DNA of 64,000 bases from Cyanidiococcus yangmingshanensis (taxonomy: Eukaryota > Rhodophyta > Bangiophyceae > Cyanidiales > Cyanidiaceae). How positions within the stretch are numbered: the first letter of the stretch is position 1; every line of letters begins with the position of its first letter. Position numbers and translations under genes: made by a program. Below the pieces are notes generated by a model that saw nothing but the letters and a program-made list of their open reading frames with translations, was not told the origin of the DNA and did not search any database. This document shows, in pieces, positions 20,703 to 31,418 of the stretch. The stretch lies in assembly GCA_013995675.1 (NCBI GenBank), contig VWRR01000004.1:372001-436000 (forward strand), given 5' to 3'.

Positions 20703-22110
20703 GTTCGTTCCATGAGCGTTTGCCGCAGACACATCCACGGAACGAACATCGGCCGTATCGCGTTAGCGGCAGGCGACCGATGTACACCTGTTTGGCCGGT
20801 CGCATACCCGCATCAATCCACCAAGAACGGGTCCAGCGAGTTCATGGTCTCCGTTGAGCCGTCCATAAGGCCACCCTTGTACAAACCATCTCGATTGGTA
20901 ATCATGCTGTGACCACCTTGGATTCCATAATCATGAGCATGAGCAATAAAGAAATCGAATGCTACCTGAGAAGACGCCCGCCTCTGGGATGCGTGGCAGC
21001 TGCATCCATCCAGATCTCAATAGACATACCCTAAATGCATATGCAATGAATAGAGACCCATGCCGAGTATGCAGCACCGATTGTTGCCATCCGATCGATA
21101 AGCGTTGATGCAGTCTCCGACCTGCCATTGTCCGAGGCCCCCGCACAGCTCAACGGCGGCGGGCCCCCGAATGTGCGTCCGTCCAAACCTCAAGGGCTGC
21201 GCTCCCGATGCGCACAGAATTCGTTCCGCGGCGCTCATAAAGCGTCTGCCATCGAGTGCTTCGCATTGGCCCAGACAGGGTACAATCTAGGCATTGAGTC
21301 GGACCCAGCTTGAGCGGTAGCAACCGAAAGCAGACCGAAACGCATGGAACCCATTCATGTTCATGGTCACCATCAAGAGCAAGGCCCCGTCTCTAGAACC
21401 CAAACAGACACAGCAATCACCCACACATCGATACGTTATGCCAGCATACACGCCGATTCCACGAAGGATACAGGATGATATCCCAGCAACGCCGAATCCA
21501 GGTAGATCAGTGACCGATCGGGGAGTGGAGCGCCCCACCAGCGCTCATCCCGTGGGAGCATGCGGGCCTCTCCATTTAGGGAATTCCCTTATGCACATCC
21601 TTTTTGCAGGGAGCGGCGGCAGTACGCGCGCTTCCCGATTGCAGCAGGGGAACGCGCCTGGGCGTGCGCGGCTCGTTGGCGATCCTGTTCCGGCGCACGG
21701 CGGCCGCGACAGCACCCACGCGCCGAGCAGCGGAACGTTCGCAGCGCGGGCGGCCCCGTCTTGAACGGCGGCGACGCCGCACGAGTCGCTTGTCCGCGTC
21801 TCTCACTCGTTGTGTCGCCGCGCCGAGGCGAGGTCTTGTATCGCTAGTGACGATTTGGGTCACTGGCCAAGTCTGGGCGTTCATGTTTCTACTGGAAACC
21901 GGTTGTGAATATTTTTTGAGGTATTGAACGCCAAGAGAAGCAGTGACTAGTCGTTGTTGTTATTGTTGTTGCTGATTCGGTGGCGGCAAACGGTGACGGT
22001 GTGTAGATCTGGCTGGCGAGGGCGTTTACGGTTGCTGAGACCTACCCGGAGGTCTCTCTTGTTGCGTGATTGCGAGCGATCACTGGAGTATTTGAAAAAA
22101 GTTTTCGTCA
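20703..22110. other. Intergenic between divergent genes, with TTG-rich tract
   Basis: Divergent promoters of TRM82 and the PP2A subunit must lie here. A GTT/TTG tract occurs at 21953-21973, and a GC-rich block spans about 21600-21830. Frames in this stretch are short and overlapping on both strands, with no family resemblance. Confidence 0.5.
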
Positions 22111-24477
22111 ATGTTTCCAGAGTATACTGATGAAACGGTCAACAGCAGCAGCGATAGTACTGCATCTGTTGGCGAGGAGACGAACGCTCCAGCGACGTCA
22201 AGCGACTCCGACTCGGTGAAGCTGCTGGTAACGCTCTCCGCGACGGATGTGCCGCTGGAGCCGAAGCGATACCTGGAATATCTTTTCATGCGTTGGCTGT
22301 TTTTGCCGGAGACGACGGCCTGGATTGAACAAGCCCTTGAGAAGCTGAGTTCAGTGGGGAAGATTTCCGAGGAAGACGTCGCGTTGGCCTCACCCAAACC
22401 GACCACGATGCGCCAAGAACGCCTTGCGAGCCCCACGTGCTCGACATGCGCAGCTATCTCCCCGAATGCATCACGAAAGCTGTCGATATCGGAGACGCCG
22501 GCGCCGAACTCGCCAGCAGCGGTCGCAAGGAGCGCCCTCCACCGGGTCGTGAATCGGGCCGGCACCAATCATAACGGCGCGGAAGCTCGGTCCAGTACTT
22601 TAGATCGTTGGGCTGGTACGTCTGGCGAAGAAGCATGGACTGCGTCTAGCCCGCAATCCCCAATATCCCTCTTTATCAGGAGTCATGCCGTGTTCCCTTT
22701 CTGGTCACCGGCAGATGAGATCAGTACAAGTGAGATGCGTATACCACACGACAACGACGATTGTTTGGGAGAAGCCAGCCTCCAAGACTGTAGCATAGGG
22801 GACCAACATCCGACTCCTACAGAGTCGAGCCCATGGGGACAATCCCCGACGACCCTGCTTGATTCTTGCGATCGCGATGGGAAATCTCCACAAAATGATG
22901 CTTTTCGGCGGAGAACGTCTGCCACAATGCAGCTGTTTCCGCCGTCGAGCTCAAAAACCTCTGCCGGAGCTATCCCGCGATTCTATTATCCGGATGGACG
23001 CATGCGGGACGAGGTCTTGCGAACCGCTGAGGAACGTCAGGCGATACGCACCGCCTTTGATACACACGAGGGAACGCTTGGGCAACGCGAGATCATTGAG
23101 CTCATCATGGACATAATTGGGCTGCCTAGCTTCGTTTCGCTCGTGATTTTTGAGCGGTTGCTTCAGCGCCAGCAACTATCAAACGTGCTTGACCTCGACG
23201 AGGAGACCGAAAACGACTCCGCGATGAACAACGGGCGTCGACGTTCTACGACGACCGACGATCAAATCGATGAGACCGTGTTCATGCAGTGGTATATGGA
23301 CGATTGCGCTGGCTATGACCGCCACGCGCGTCTCTTTCATGCGCTGCAACGTTCAAAGGAGGCGCGCTCCAGTGCAACGAGCCGGGCTGACACTGACGCG
23401 AGTGATGGTGGTACTCAGAGCTCCGATACGACTCCATGCGGAGTGCGCAGTGATGCTCCTTGGCCGCGGAATGAGCTCACTGGTGAGCAGGCTCGACACA
23501 CCGGTGCGACGAGTCGACAGCGTTGCTTCCTAACCACTGCCGACTTTCGGCCATTCATTGATGCCCTTTTGGCCACGCATCCAGGGTTGCAGTTTCTGCA
23601 ATCCACTCCGGAATTCCAGCATCGCTATGCCGAAACCGTGATCGAGCGCATCTTCTATTACCTGAACCGACCGGATGGACGTGCCTATCTGGCAGATCTG
23701 CGTCGACGTCGTCTTTTGGATATTTTCAAACGTGTCGACGAGGAAGAGGATATCAATTTAGAACGAGCATGTTTCAGCTACGAACACTTTTATGTGATCT
23801 ACTGTCGCTTCTGGGAACTTGATACGGACCATGATTTGATGATTGATCGTGAGGATCTGTTGCGCTACAGCGGTCACGCGTTAACGTATCGCATCATCGA
23901 TTGCGTATTTAGCGGGCGTGGGCGGCCTCTCGACTGTGCACGTCCGGAACACATGAGCTACACGGATTTCGTTTGGTTCATCCTCAGTGAGGAGGACAAG
24001 AATTCCGACACCGCATTGGATTACTGGTTTCGTTGCATCGACGCCGATGGGGATGGTCAAATTACCCTCTATGATATCGATTGGTTGTATTCGGAACAAC
24101 TTCATCGAATGGAATGTCTAGGTCACGAACCGGTGGCGTTTGAAGACATCCTATGCCAACTATTGGACATGATCAGCAAGGATGCAGACCCACCAGTCGT
24201 CACGCGTTCCGCGTTGCGAGCGAGCCGAATGCAAAGTCACTTTTTCAATGTTCTCTTCAACTTGAACAAGTTTATAGCGATCGAGAGCCGTGATCCCGTT
24301 CTGTTACGACAAGAGCGTGCAACCCCGGATTTGAGCGACTGGGATCGATTCGCCGCCCTCGAATACCTACGTCTGTCGGCTGAAGACGACGAGGCCAGCA
24401 TGGATGCGTGGAACGCGGCAGAGCTCGAGGGCATGTATTCCGCCTCGTCTATTTCGGGCGTCGAATCTCCTTTCTGA
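22111..24477 (+). CDS. PP2A regulatory subunit B'' (EF-hand type)
   Basis: The 788-residue protein has an unconserved Ser/Thr-rich N-terminal third, then the B''/PR72 core (about residues 290-770). Core landmarks are IPRFYYPDGR, an EF-hand-like segment after MQWYMDD, FRPFIDALL, ERIFYYLNR, and RRRRLLDIFKRVDEEEDIN. Two calcium-binding loops follow: DTDHDLMIDRED and DADGDGQITLYD, the second a canonical EF-hand. The family (PPP2R3, plant TON2/FASS) targets PP2A to substrates in a calcium-sensitive way and in plants organises cortical microtubules. Regulation of PP2A here is therefore firm, while the cellular process is not. The gene is a single intact exon beginning with the ATG at 22111. Confidence 0.9.
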   Translation: MFPEYTDETVNSSSDSTASVGEETNAPATSSDSDSVKLLVTLSATDVPLEPKRYLEYLFMRWLFLPETTAWIEQALEKLSSVGKISEEDVALASPKPTTMRQERLASPTCSTCAAISPNASRKLSISETPAPNSPAAVARSALHRVVNRAGTNHNGAEARSSTLDRWAGTSGEEAWTASSPQSPISLFIRSHAVFPFWSPADEISTSEMRIPHDNDDCLGEASLQDCSIGDQHPTPTESSPWGQSPTTLLDSCDRDGKSPQNDAFRRRTSATMQLFPPSSSKTSAGAIPRFYYPDGRMRDEVLRTAEERQAIRTAFDTHEGTLGQREIIELIMDIIGLPSFVSLVIFERLLQRQQLSNVLDLDEETENDSAMNNGRRRSTTTDDQIDETVFMQWYMDDCAGYDRHARLFHALQRSKEARSSATSRADTDASDGGTQSSDTTPCGVRSDAPWPRNELTGEQARHTGATSRQRCFLTTADFRPFIDALLATHPGLQFLQSTPEFQHRYAETVIERIFYYLNRPDGRAYLADLRRRRLLDIFKRVDEEEDINLERACFSYEHFYVIYCRFWELDTDHDLMIDREDLLRYSGHALTYRIIDCVFSGRGRPLDCARPEHMSYTDFVWFILSEEDKNSDTALDYWFRCIDADGDGQITLYDIDWLYSEQLHRMECLGHEPVAFEDILCQLLDMISKDADPPVVTRSALRASRMQSHFFNVLFNLNKFIAIESRDPVLLRQERATPDLSDWDRFAALEYLRLSAEDDEASMDAWNAAELEGMYSASSISGVESPF

Positions 24478-25478
24478 GCGATGTATTCACAGCTACCCTT
24501 TTGTTCTGTGTAAAGATCTGGCTCCTTCGTGTACGAGAACAAACAGAAAGAATCCTATACAGAGAGCGTCTCTGAGGCGCTGTGCCTCGAGGGTTTTCAT
24601 CGCCGACCTGGGCAGTCGTCTCAGAAGTTTGTTTCGTGTATGAGCGCTCATCATGACTATCAGACCAGGTAGACGCTGCCTCGGTCAAGCACATCAACAC
24701 TGGCGGTCAGTCGAGTTCGTGTCGAGCAGAAATCGGTAAAAACACTTTGAAGCAGACAAGAATACGGAGCAGTGAACGTGGGAGAAGCTCGCATCTCGAT
24801 CAGGGTTGGTGTCCTGTCACCCTCGAACGAGCGGCGAGCGCCCCCATGAACAAGTTGGGAAGCTTCGACGGTTCTCTCGCACGCCCAACGGCACAGAGCG
24901 AGGCATTGCTGGATAACTTTCCATATCGATAAAAGAGGGAGATTCGTACGTCCAGTAATGCAACTCGAATTGTTGGCTCCAACGGTGTACCCGCAGTGGC
25001 ATGAATGAACTGCCTCGAGCGCCAGCTTCCCGCCTGCCAGCAGTTCATCGAAGGGTGTACGCCTCGAGCGTTCGTTCACAGATCGATCCTCTCTCCGCCC
25101 CAAATTCGATCCATCGACATTGTTATGGAAAAGTTTCCAGTCACATGCTCTGTGTCCACATTCTGTACCAAAACTTGACACCATCCTAGAGCACACTGCT
25201 CGACATCGCAGACGCATCGACCGAGCATGCGTCAACTTGACGGCACTCGTCTGAAGGCGATGGTGGCAGCGCGTCGACCGTTCGCCAGCGCCGCCTCTGT
25301 GGACGCTTGTGCCCGCCGCTGCACAAGCACGGTACGTTGACCCCTTCTGCGCCAGCGACGAGGCTCGCTACGCAAGTTGCCCCGGTTCGAGCGCTTGGGA
25401 GGAGTTTGATGGCTCCTCGTTGGGACTGGATTGCGTTAGGGAGCGCCGGTCCTGGCGCTTGCTGTCGCGCTTCAGGCA
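24478..25478. other. Intergenic, possible leader-like coding piece near the end
   Basis: Nothing is recognised from 24478 to about 25220. From the ATG at 25227 a basic Arg/Ala-rich leader runs about 35 codons. A neighbouring phase then continues with protein-like sequence to about 25480, just before the next gene's ATG. This may be an unrecognised 5' part of that gene or a separate small gene. Confidence 0.35.
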
Positions 25479-26009
25479 ATGGAGCGTCGGACGCTCATGC
25501 AAGACGAGAAGGAGCGTCTTTTGCTCCAGCTTGCTGATATTCGCAGCCGGGAGTCGAGGGTTGCCGAAGCAAGGAAGCAGCTGGTTCAGTTGCGTGCTGC
25601 GGCGCTGATGGAACGCTTATGCGGTGAAACGACGCTGTGCCAGTCAAGTTTGAGCGGTCAGGCGCACCAAGAACCGCGGCTCGACGCAGGAGGGTCGTAT
25701 CGGTGGTTTTGGTGGCCTCGACGACGACAACAACAGCAGCAAAGGCAAAAAAACGAGCAGCAAAGAAATGAGGCGCTGCAAGAACGTGCAGAAAATGCCG
25801 CTGTTGCGTCAAGTTTAAGTGGTGATGACGCCATATCGAAGCAAAGGTCGCTAGCCCTCGACAAGGAGTCCTTGCCATGGCTTCCAGTCCTGCTTGACTG
25901 GTATGAACAAATCGAGCGAGACGCTCCTGACTGGGCTACGCACATGATGAAGCGTTCGCCGGGCGAGTCACCTGAACGTGGCACGCAGTCAACGAAGATA
26001 ATGATTTAA
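25479..26009 (+). CDS. Unknown coiled-coil protein
   Basis: The 176-residue product starts with a long amphipathic, charged helix (MERRTLMQDEKERLLLQL, then IRSRESRVAEARKQLVQL) predicted as coiled coil. A Trp-Phe-Trp-Trp patch and a Gln/Arg-rich stretch (about 70-95) follow, then a C-terminal acidic-aromatic segment (LPVLLDWYEQIERDAPDW). No family is recognised. A leader-like sequence in another phase directly upstream (25227-25478) hints that the protein could be longer at its N-terminus. The gene converges on the next one, and their stop codons overlap (26006-26009). A real gene is likely from composition and length, but function is unknown. Confidence 0.55.
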   Translation: MERRTLMQDEKERLLLQLADIRSRESRVAEARKQLVQLRAAALMERLCGETTLCQSSLSGQAHQEPRLDAGGSYRWFWWPRRRQQQQQRQKNEQQRNEALQERAENAAVASSLSGDDAISKQRSLALDKESLPWLPVLLDWYEQIERDAPDWATHMMKRSPGESPERGTQSTKIMI

Positions 26010-26389
26010 GGACGCGAGTCTGTGGCGCTCGCCTTCGGGTGCCATGCTACTTGCGGGATTTTAGGCAAAGCCGCAGAGCGCTCCACCGGAGCAGAGTCGA
26101 GACCTTCCTTGGCCCGGTCTGCACGCTGCTCGAAAAGAGCTCGAAGCGCATCCCGGCTATGTGCCGCGTATCGCTGGGCCTCGGGGTCGTGTCGAATAGC
26201 AGCACGATAGTTTGCAGCGCGTTTTTCAGCTCCGCCCGAGAACCACTCTCCAAACGCGTAAATGGCCGCCCCAGTCCCCATTCCTATAACTATAAAAGCA
26301 CCACTAATGCCGAGTAATCTCGCATTCGACTGTCGTGCTTGTTGGACAAGCCAACGCCAGGTTGCCGACTTTTCATATAGCAGTGCCAT
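26006..26389 (-). CDS. Unknown small single-pass membrane protein
   Basis: The 127-residue protein begins MALLYEKSATWRWLVQQ and has one clear transmembrane helix (LLGISGAFIVIGMGTGAAIYAF, about residues 25-46). An Arg/Ala-rich soluble helix (RRDALRALFEQRADRAKE-like) follows. The glycine-rich membrane helix and basic flanks resemble small mitochondrial inner-membrane proteins, but no family is recognised. Upstream in-frame codons lack ATG, so the start is placed at 26389. Its 3' end overlaps the 3' end of the convergent coiled-coil gene by four bases. Confidence 0.6.
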   Translation of the reverse strand: MALLYEKSATWRWLVQQARQSNARLLGISGAFIVIGMGTGAAIYAFGEWFSGGAEKRAANYRAAIRHDPEAQRYAAHSRDALRALFEQRADRAKEGLDSAPVERSAALPKIPQVAWHPKASATDSRP

Positions 26390-27101
26390 CGGCTCGAAAC
26401 CTGCGCACCCAGTCAAGTTCTCAGGCAACCAGTACCGGTGGAGGCGAAACCGATCGCAGCTCGCGGCCCGGAGGGACAGTGTAGTGTGGGAGACGCGCTC
26501 GGTCGCCGGAAATAGTCCGCTTCGATTGGGTGTCGTGCTCACCAGCTACACGAGTTCACGTTCGCCCGCGAACGACTTGAAGGACTGCAAACGACACGCT
26601 GTGTCACGGCAGCACCCAGAAGTGCTCACTTCCTCGAAAATTACTCTAAACCAGCAGCAAGTGTACAGAAAAGCTGCTTGCCCCTTATACTAGACACTAC
26701 ACCAACGCCTCGCAACGTCTATACTCCGAGCAAAGTCTTCACAGCACGCTCCATAACGTAGTCCAGTGCGAGAGAAAGGGATCAAAAATGTATTTTTTGG
26801 GACGCAGTAGACACGGGGCCCGCAACGACGACCCGCGAGGCATCCTCTTCCGCCCTCTGCTCTACTGAGCCTGGTATCGTTTCTTCGGCCGGTGCACTCG
26901 AGAGCAACGTTTTCCTGCACACTGGCGTGCCGGGGCCCTGCGTCGGGTCATTCTTGGTGATTCTGGAAACCGACGCAAGCGGCGAGCGTACCGTTGGAGT
27001 CGCCAGTTCTGTTGACCGGGGGCGTTCCTCGGGACTGTTCCGACGGTCACTACTGGACAGGTTGCGAGCGCTTTGCTCCTCGCTTGCAGTAGCGAACTCC
27101 C
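26390..27101. other. Intergenic between divergent genes
   Basis: The stretch must hold promoters for the small membrane protein (minus) and SRP54 (plus). Minus-strand frames at 26782-27210 overlap the SRP54 start and are judged shadows. Nothing else is recognised. Confidence 0.5.
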
Positions 27102-28612
27102 ATGGTTTTAGAGGCGCTTGGTGGGAAAATCGCTCAAGCGCTTCAGTCGCTAGCGAACCAAGTCGTTGTTGACGAGACTGCCTTGGAGGATGCTCTGAAA
27201 CAAGTAGCAAGAGCGCTACTCGAGGCGGATGTGAACATTCAAACAGGTTTCTGAACTACGCCAGCGCGTCAAGAGTCGCGTTCGGTTGTCAGAACTTCCA
27301 CCGGGAACAAATCGCCGTCGCCTCATCCAGAGAACGGTTTTCGAAGAGCTCTGTCGGATGCTCGATCCTGGCATACCAGCCTATCAGCCGCAGCGGGGTC
27401 AATCGAATATTATCATGTTTGTCGGCCTGCAAGGAAACGGCAAGACAACAAGCTGCGTCAAAGTGGCATACTTTTACAAGCGCAAAGGCTACCGGACAGG
27501 GTTGGTGTGTGCGGACACCTTTCGAGCCGGTGCATTTGATCAGTTACGACAGAATGCTACGCGGGCACGGGTGCCGTTCTTCGGACGCTACGATGAGGCC
27601 GATGCCGTCAAGGTTGCAACAGAGGGCGTCCAAGCGCTTTCGTCGCGAAGGCTTCGAAATCATTATCGTCGACACGAGCGGCCGGCACAAACAGGAGACT
27701 GCTCTTTTCGAAGAGATGGAGCAATTGGACAGGGCTCTGGAGCCTGACCACATCATTTTCGTGATGGACGGATCCATTGGTCAAGCCGCATTTGACCAAG
27801 CTCGGGCGTTCCGGCAACGCGTTCGCGTGGGCTCTGTTATCCTCACCAAGATGGATGGCCATGCTAGAGGCGGCGGTGCCTTGAGCGCTGTCGCTGCGAC
27901 CCGGTCTCCAATCATTTTCCTCGGCACTGGGGAACATCTCGATGATTTGGAGGAGTTCCAAGTGCAGAGCTTTGTGGGCAGGCTCTTGGGCCTCGGTGAT
28001 GTGCGGGGTCTAGTATCTACCATCGCGGAGGCGAATTTAGAGAACCCCGATGAGGAGCAAATGAGTCGCATATCGCAGGGAATTTTGACTTTGCGAGATA
28101 TGCAGATGCAGTATACAAATGTGTTGCGGCTCGGGCCACTGAGCAAAGTCGCCTCAATGATGCCTGGAATGGCTGAAATGTTGCCCAAAGGATCTGAAAA
28201 GGAGGCTCAAACTCGCGTTCGTAACATGCTCGTTATACTGGACTCGATGAACAGAGAGGAGCTCGACGAGACATCTTCGGTTCGATGGGATGATTCGCGC
28301 AAGCGGCGGATCGCACGCGGAAGCGGCCGTTCCATTCAAGAAGTCGACGAGGTCCTGACTCAGTACAAATTGATCAGCAAAGCATGGAGTCGCATGGGGA
28401 AGAATATGAAACACCTTTTGCAGACAGCACACGGCGGTGTAGGCCACGCAGGTGGTCTGAATAGCGTGCCCAACGTTGGCTCCATGGAGCAACACATGCA
28501 AAGAATGATGGACCCTCGGATGCTTCAGCAATTTGGAGGCGGACCAGGGGCACTGCAACGAATGATGCAGCAGCTCATGTCAGGCCGCGCCACGATAACT
28601 CCGCGCCGCTAA
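27102..28612 (+). CDS. SRP54: Signal recognition particle 54 kDa subunit, two +1 frame breaks
   Basis: Translation from the ATG at 27102 gives the SRP54 N domain (MVLEALGGKIAQALQSL, then ARALLEADVNI). A +1 change near 27241-27247 leads into the rest of the N domain and the G domain with GLQGNGKTT (G1), RAGAFDQL and the following region. A second +1 near 27628-27636 restores EIIIVDTSGRHKQE, TKMDGHARGGG and the C-terminal methionine-rich M domain (MMPGMAEM, MMDPRMLQQF, LMSGRA). The total is about 503 residues, the usual eukaryotic length. SRP54 is the GTPase that binds signal peptides and 7S RNA and targets ribosomes to the ER. It is the cytosolic rather than the plastid form, judged by its MVLEALG start and lack of a leader. 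Both breaks look like one extra base. Confidence 0.93.
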
Positions 28613-29564
28613 CGCGACCAGGCCGCAAGGAAGTGTTCCGATGCCTAGTCTTGCAGATGGGCATGGTCGTCATCGGCGGGAAACGTCTTGGCATGCCGTT
28701 CATCGAACCGCGATGACTCGATGGACGCCTCTCCTGATACCGGACAAACATGGGGTGCAAATGCGAGGCGCTGCCCATTGAGGACAGCGCGGGACGGCTA
28801 CCCTCGTTCAAGGCTATTTTGCTTTATCCAGCTGCCGTTCGTGATGTCGCGCTTCGTCGAGTCAATGTCAATGATCGCAACGATCTCTAAAGACGTGGTC
28901 AATATTTCAGAAAAAATCACCAGATCCAGCTTCGAAGAAATTGTAAGAGGAGCGATCAAGACGGTTCTGCCCAGAGGGAGGAAGTCACCAATCATGTGCG
29001 TATGGAGAGCTGCGAGCATACACCATCAGACACTCGCTGGCTAGACCAGAAGTATCGTACCAGTTCGCCTCAACCCGAAGGATCCGTCTTTCCTGCACAA
29101 CTTGATCCAAATAATCTCCACTCGCTCGAAATAATCGAGGTATATCGGATCAACTGCATGTTCGCTATCTTGTCTTCTCTGCACACGAGAAGCGCTCGGG
29201 ACGGAAACCGCACATGATCGCGTCGCTTGGAGACCAGCACGCGCTCCAGAAAACATCGGTTTGGATTGCATGCTGATGTCGTGATTAGCGCCGCATCCGT
29301 TTTCAACACGCTTCACCTGATGGATCAACACAATATGCCAGCGTCTTAGGCAGTTAGACGTCGACCGCCACGAACCGAAAGGGAGTTGTATTCAGCAGAG
29401 CGCATGGGTCAGGTCGGCAACTCATCGGATTCGCGCCATTCAACGCCAAATGCGATATCCTTGCAATATTTCTCTCGTCTCTGAGGTAGGATGTACCTGT
29501 TCACGAAAGTCGTCCCGGATCAGTCGTGAATAAAAAAGCAGCGTCAATGGAGAGGCCAGCTCTA
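28613..29564. other. Intergenic between convergent genes
   Basis: Around 28800-29020 both strands carry weakly protein-like short frames that overlap each other; the minus one starts with ATG at 29019 and has 73 codons. Neither is recognised, and I do not call a gene. Confidence 0.35.
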
Positions 29565-29858
29565 TCACCGAAGCAAGGCGCAGCTCACGGGACCAGTGGA
29601 GTCTTCCCCGTGTCCGGCGGCGTGTGGCCCCTCCTGGTCTCGTTTCCGTTCCTTTATCATACACTCTCGATAGGCGCGTGCTTCAGAGCGGCACTCATCT
29701 CGAAGCATTCCCCCTGATTCCGCGTATCGTTGTGCGCAAGATAGGTACACTGCAAAGAGAGCCTCACAAGCATCCGTGGGGCTGGCGACAGCCTCCAAGC
29801 GCGCTTCCTGATGTCTCTCGCTTGACGTAGAGTCACGCTCGACGATGGTTGCCTTCAT
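29565..29858 (-). CDS. Twin CX9C (CHCH) mitochondrial intermembrane-space protein
   Basis: This 97-residue protein has two exact C-x9-C motifs: C-EALFAVYLS-C and C-RSEARAYRE-C, spaced by 14 residues. Those four cysteines form the paired disulphides of the coiled-coil-helix fold imported by the Mia40 relay. Proteins of this kind act in cytochrome oxidase assembly (COX19, COX23, CMC1/2) or complex I. The YLSC...YREC spacing is closest in style to COX19/COX23, but I cannot assign the member. The N-terminus lacks a cleavable leader, as expected. The start is the ATG at 29858. Confidence 0.75.
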   Translation of the reverse strand: MKATIVERDSTSSERHQEARLEAVASPTDACEALFAVYLSCAQRYAESGGMLRDECRSEARAYRECMIKERKRDQEGPHAAGHGEDSTGPVSCALLR

Positions 29859-30246
29859 GGTCGGTGCTTCAAACGCACCGCGCTGCAGACCGAGTCTAGG
29901 ACTTCACGAACAGGGCCAACCTGGCGCTGACCACTGGGCCTTGGCAAACAAGTCTTAGTCGTTTCACACCGTCAGCTCAGAGGCACAGGCCAGAGGCGCG
30001 TATAGAAAACCACTCGGACTCTTTCAGAAATAGTTTAAACGAGATCGGCGAACGTAGCTCAAGTTTATATCGCCATTCGCATGGTACCACGTCAGGTATG
30101 GTGGCCGTCGCCCTCACGCAGAAGCGTACGATTTGTATGGATTGCACGTCCTACCAGTCGCGTGATAACGTGCGTCTACGATCGTTAAGCTGGTCTAACG
30201 AATCGCTCCCGTCAATCGCTTTCATACAGCGGGATAGGAGATATGG
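29859..30246. other. Intergenic between divergent genes
   Basis: The spacer between the starts of the CX9C gene and glutaminyl cyclase 1 should hold two short promoters. No gene was seen. Confidence 0.5.
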
Positions 30247-31418
30247 ATGATGGAAAAGATGCAGTTTTTGTTTGCTACTTTTGTTCTTCTTGTTGCGGTT
30301 GCTGTGATCTTCACGTATGAAGGCTTTGGCCGAGCCGGTGTTGTGGTCGACAAAGGGAGTGCTTGTTTTAACCGTTACTCGATTCCCTTCCAGCTTGCCT
30401 CGTCCTATCCGCACGACGACACCACCTTCACCCAAGGCCTCTTCGTTGACCCATTGAACAGCAGCAGGTTGTATGAATCCAGCGGGTTACGGTTCCGTTC
30501 ACGACTTCAGCACACGGAGTTGGAGACTGGACGCGTTCTAGCTGCGGCTTCGATCCAGCCAGCGAGTCTTTTTGCCGAGGGTATCGCCTACCGCGCTTTT
30601 GACGATTCAATCATTCTTCTGAGCTGGAGTGCTGGGCGTGCACTTACGTTCGATCGCGCCAACCTTGGTTATCGTGACGGCCAAGATATTATGTATGGTG
30701 ATGTTGAGGCCTGGGGACTCGCTGCCTTGAGTTGGAGCCAACTCGAAAGCTGTACAGCTGCCCTCCAGCCATGGTTGTGTCCAGGCTCGAGGAGTTGCCT
30801 TCGCCGCGAAGAGGAGCCGGCATGTTTCCTGATGAGCAATGGATCAAACATCATTACGCTTCGACACCCTCGCACCCTAGAGGTGATAGGGAGCTTCCCA
30901 CCACTGAAGCATCCGTGCTCTGGAGAGGCCCTGTCGCGCCTAAACGAGCTGGAGGTGGTTATGCGACCGGCAACTGATCATCGGAAAGCATCTCCAGAGC
31001 TCTGGGCGAACGTTTGGTTTTCTGATATCATCAGTCGTGATGAATGTTTGTGCCGGTCTGACAAGGACAGGGCGATTCGCTCTTCGTGGGCCAGTTGAAT
31101 CTCTCCTCCTTGAACGCTGCGGTCGCAGCACCAGGCGCTTTACCGGTTCATCCGCCGCATCCTGATGCTGTTCTGAATGGAATTGCTTGGGATGCTCGCA
31201 CGCCCCGAGATCTTTATGTTACCGGAAAATGGTGGCGTACACTATACAGATTGCAAATTGGCCTGCGGGAACATTCACCAGAACCTGAGCGCTCTCAGCC
31301 GGCGCCTCGCGGACGCGCCTTGGTTTTGAATATGGCGACTCCCATGCTTCTCGCGTCACTCGTGATTATTTATCTATTCAGAGCATCGGTTTGCGGTCGG
31401 ATGTCGACGTCAGCCTGA
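30247..31418 (+). CDS. Glutaminyl-peptide cyclotransferase 1 (plant type), two +1 frame breaks
   Basis: The protein starts with a signal anchor (FLFATFVLLVAVAVIF) and then the plant/bacterial-type glutaminyl cyclase beta-propeller. Landmarks are SYPHDDTTFTQGL, YESSGL, FAEGIAY, the NELEVV segment and WANVWFSDII. A +1 near 31027-31036 and another near 31068-31073 are needed to reach GQLNLSSL and the closing DAVLNGIAWDA and LYVTGKWW motifs. The enzyme cyclises N-terminal Gln to pyroglutamate in the secretory pathway. It is paralogous to the gene at 38284-39408, from which it differs in leader and insert. After the domain, the C-terminal 40 residues contain a hydrophobic stretch that may be a second membrane helix. 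Confidence 0.85.

Noticed and set aside
24660-25235. Minus-strand frame of 191 codons
   Set aside because: It has no family resemblance and no supporting composition; judged chance.
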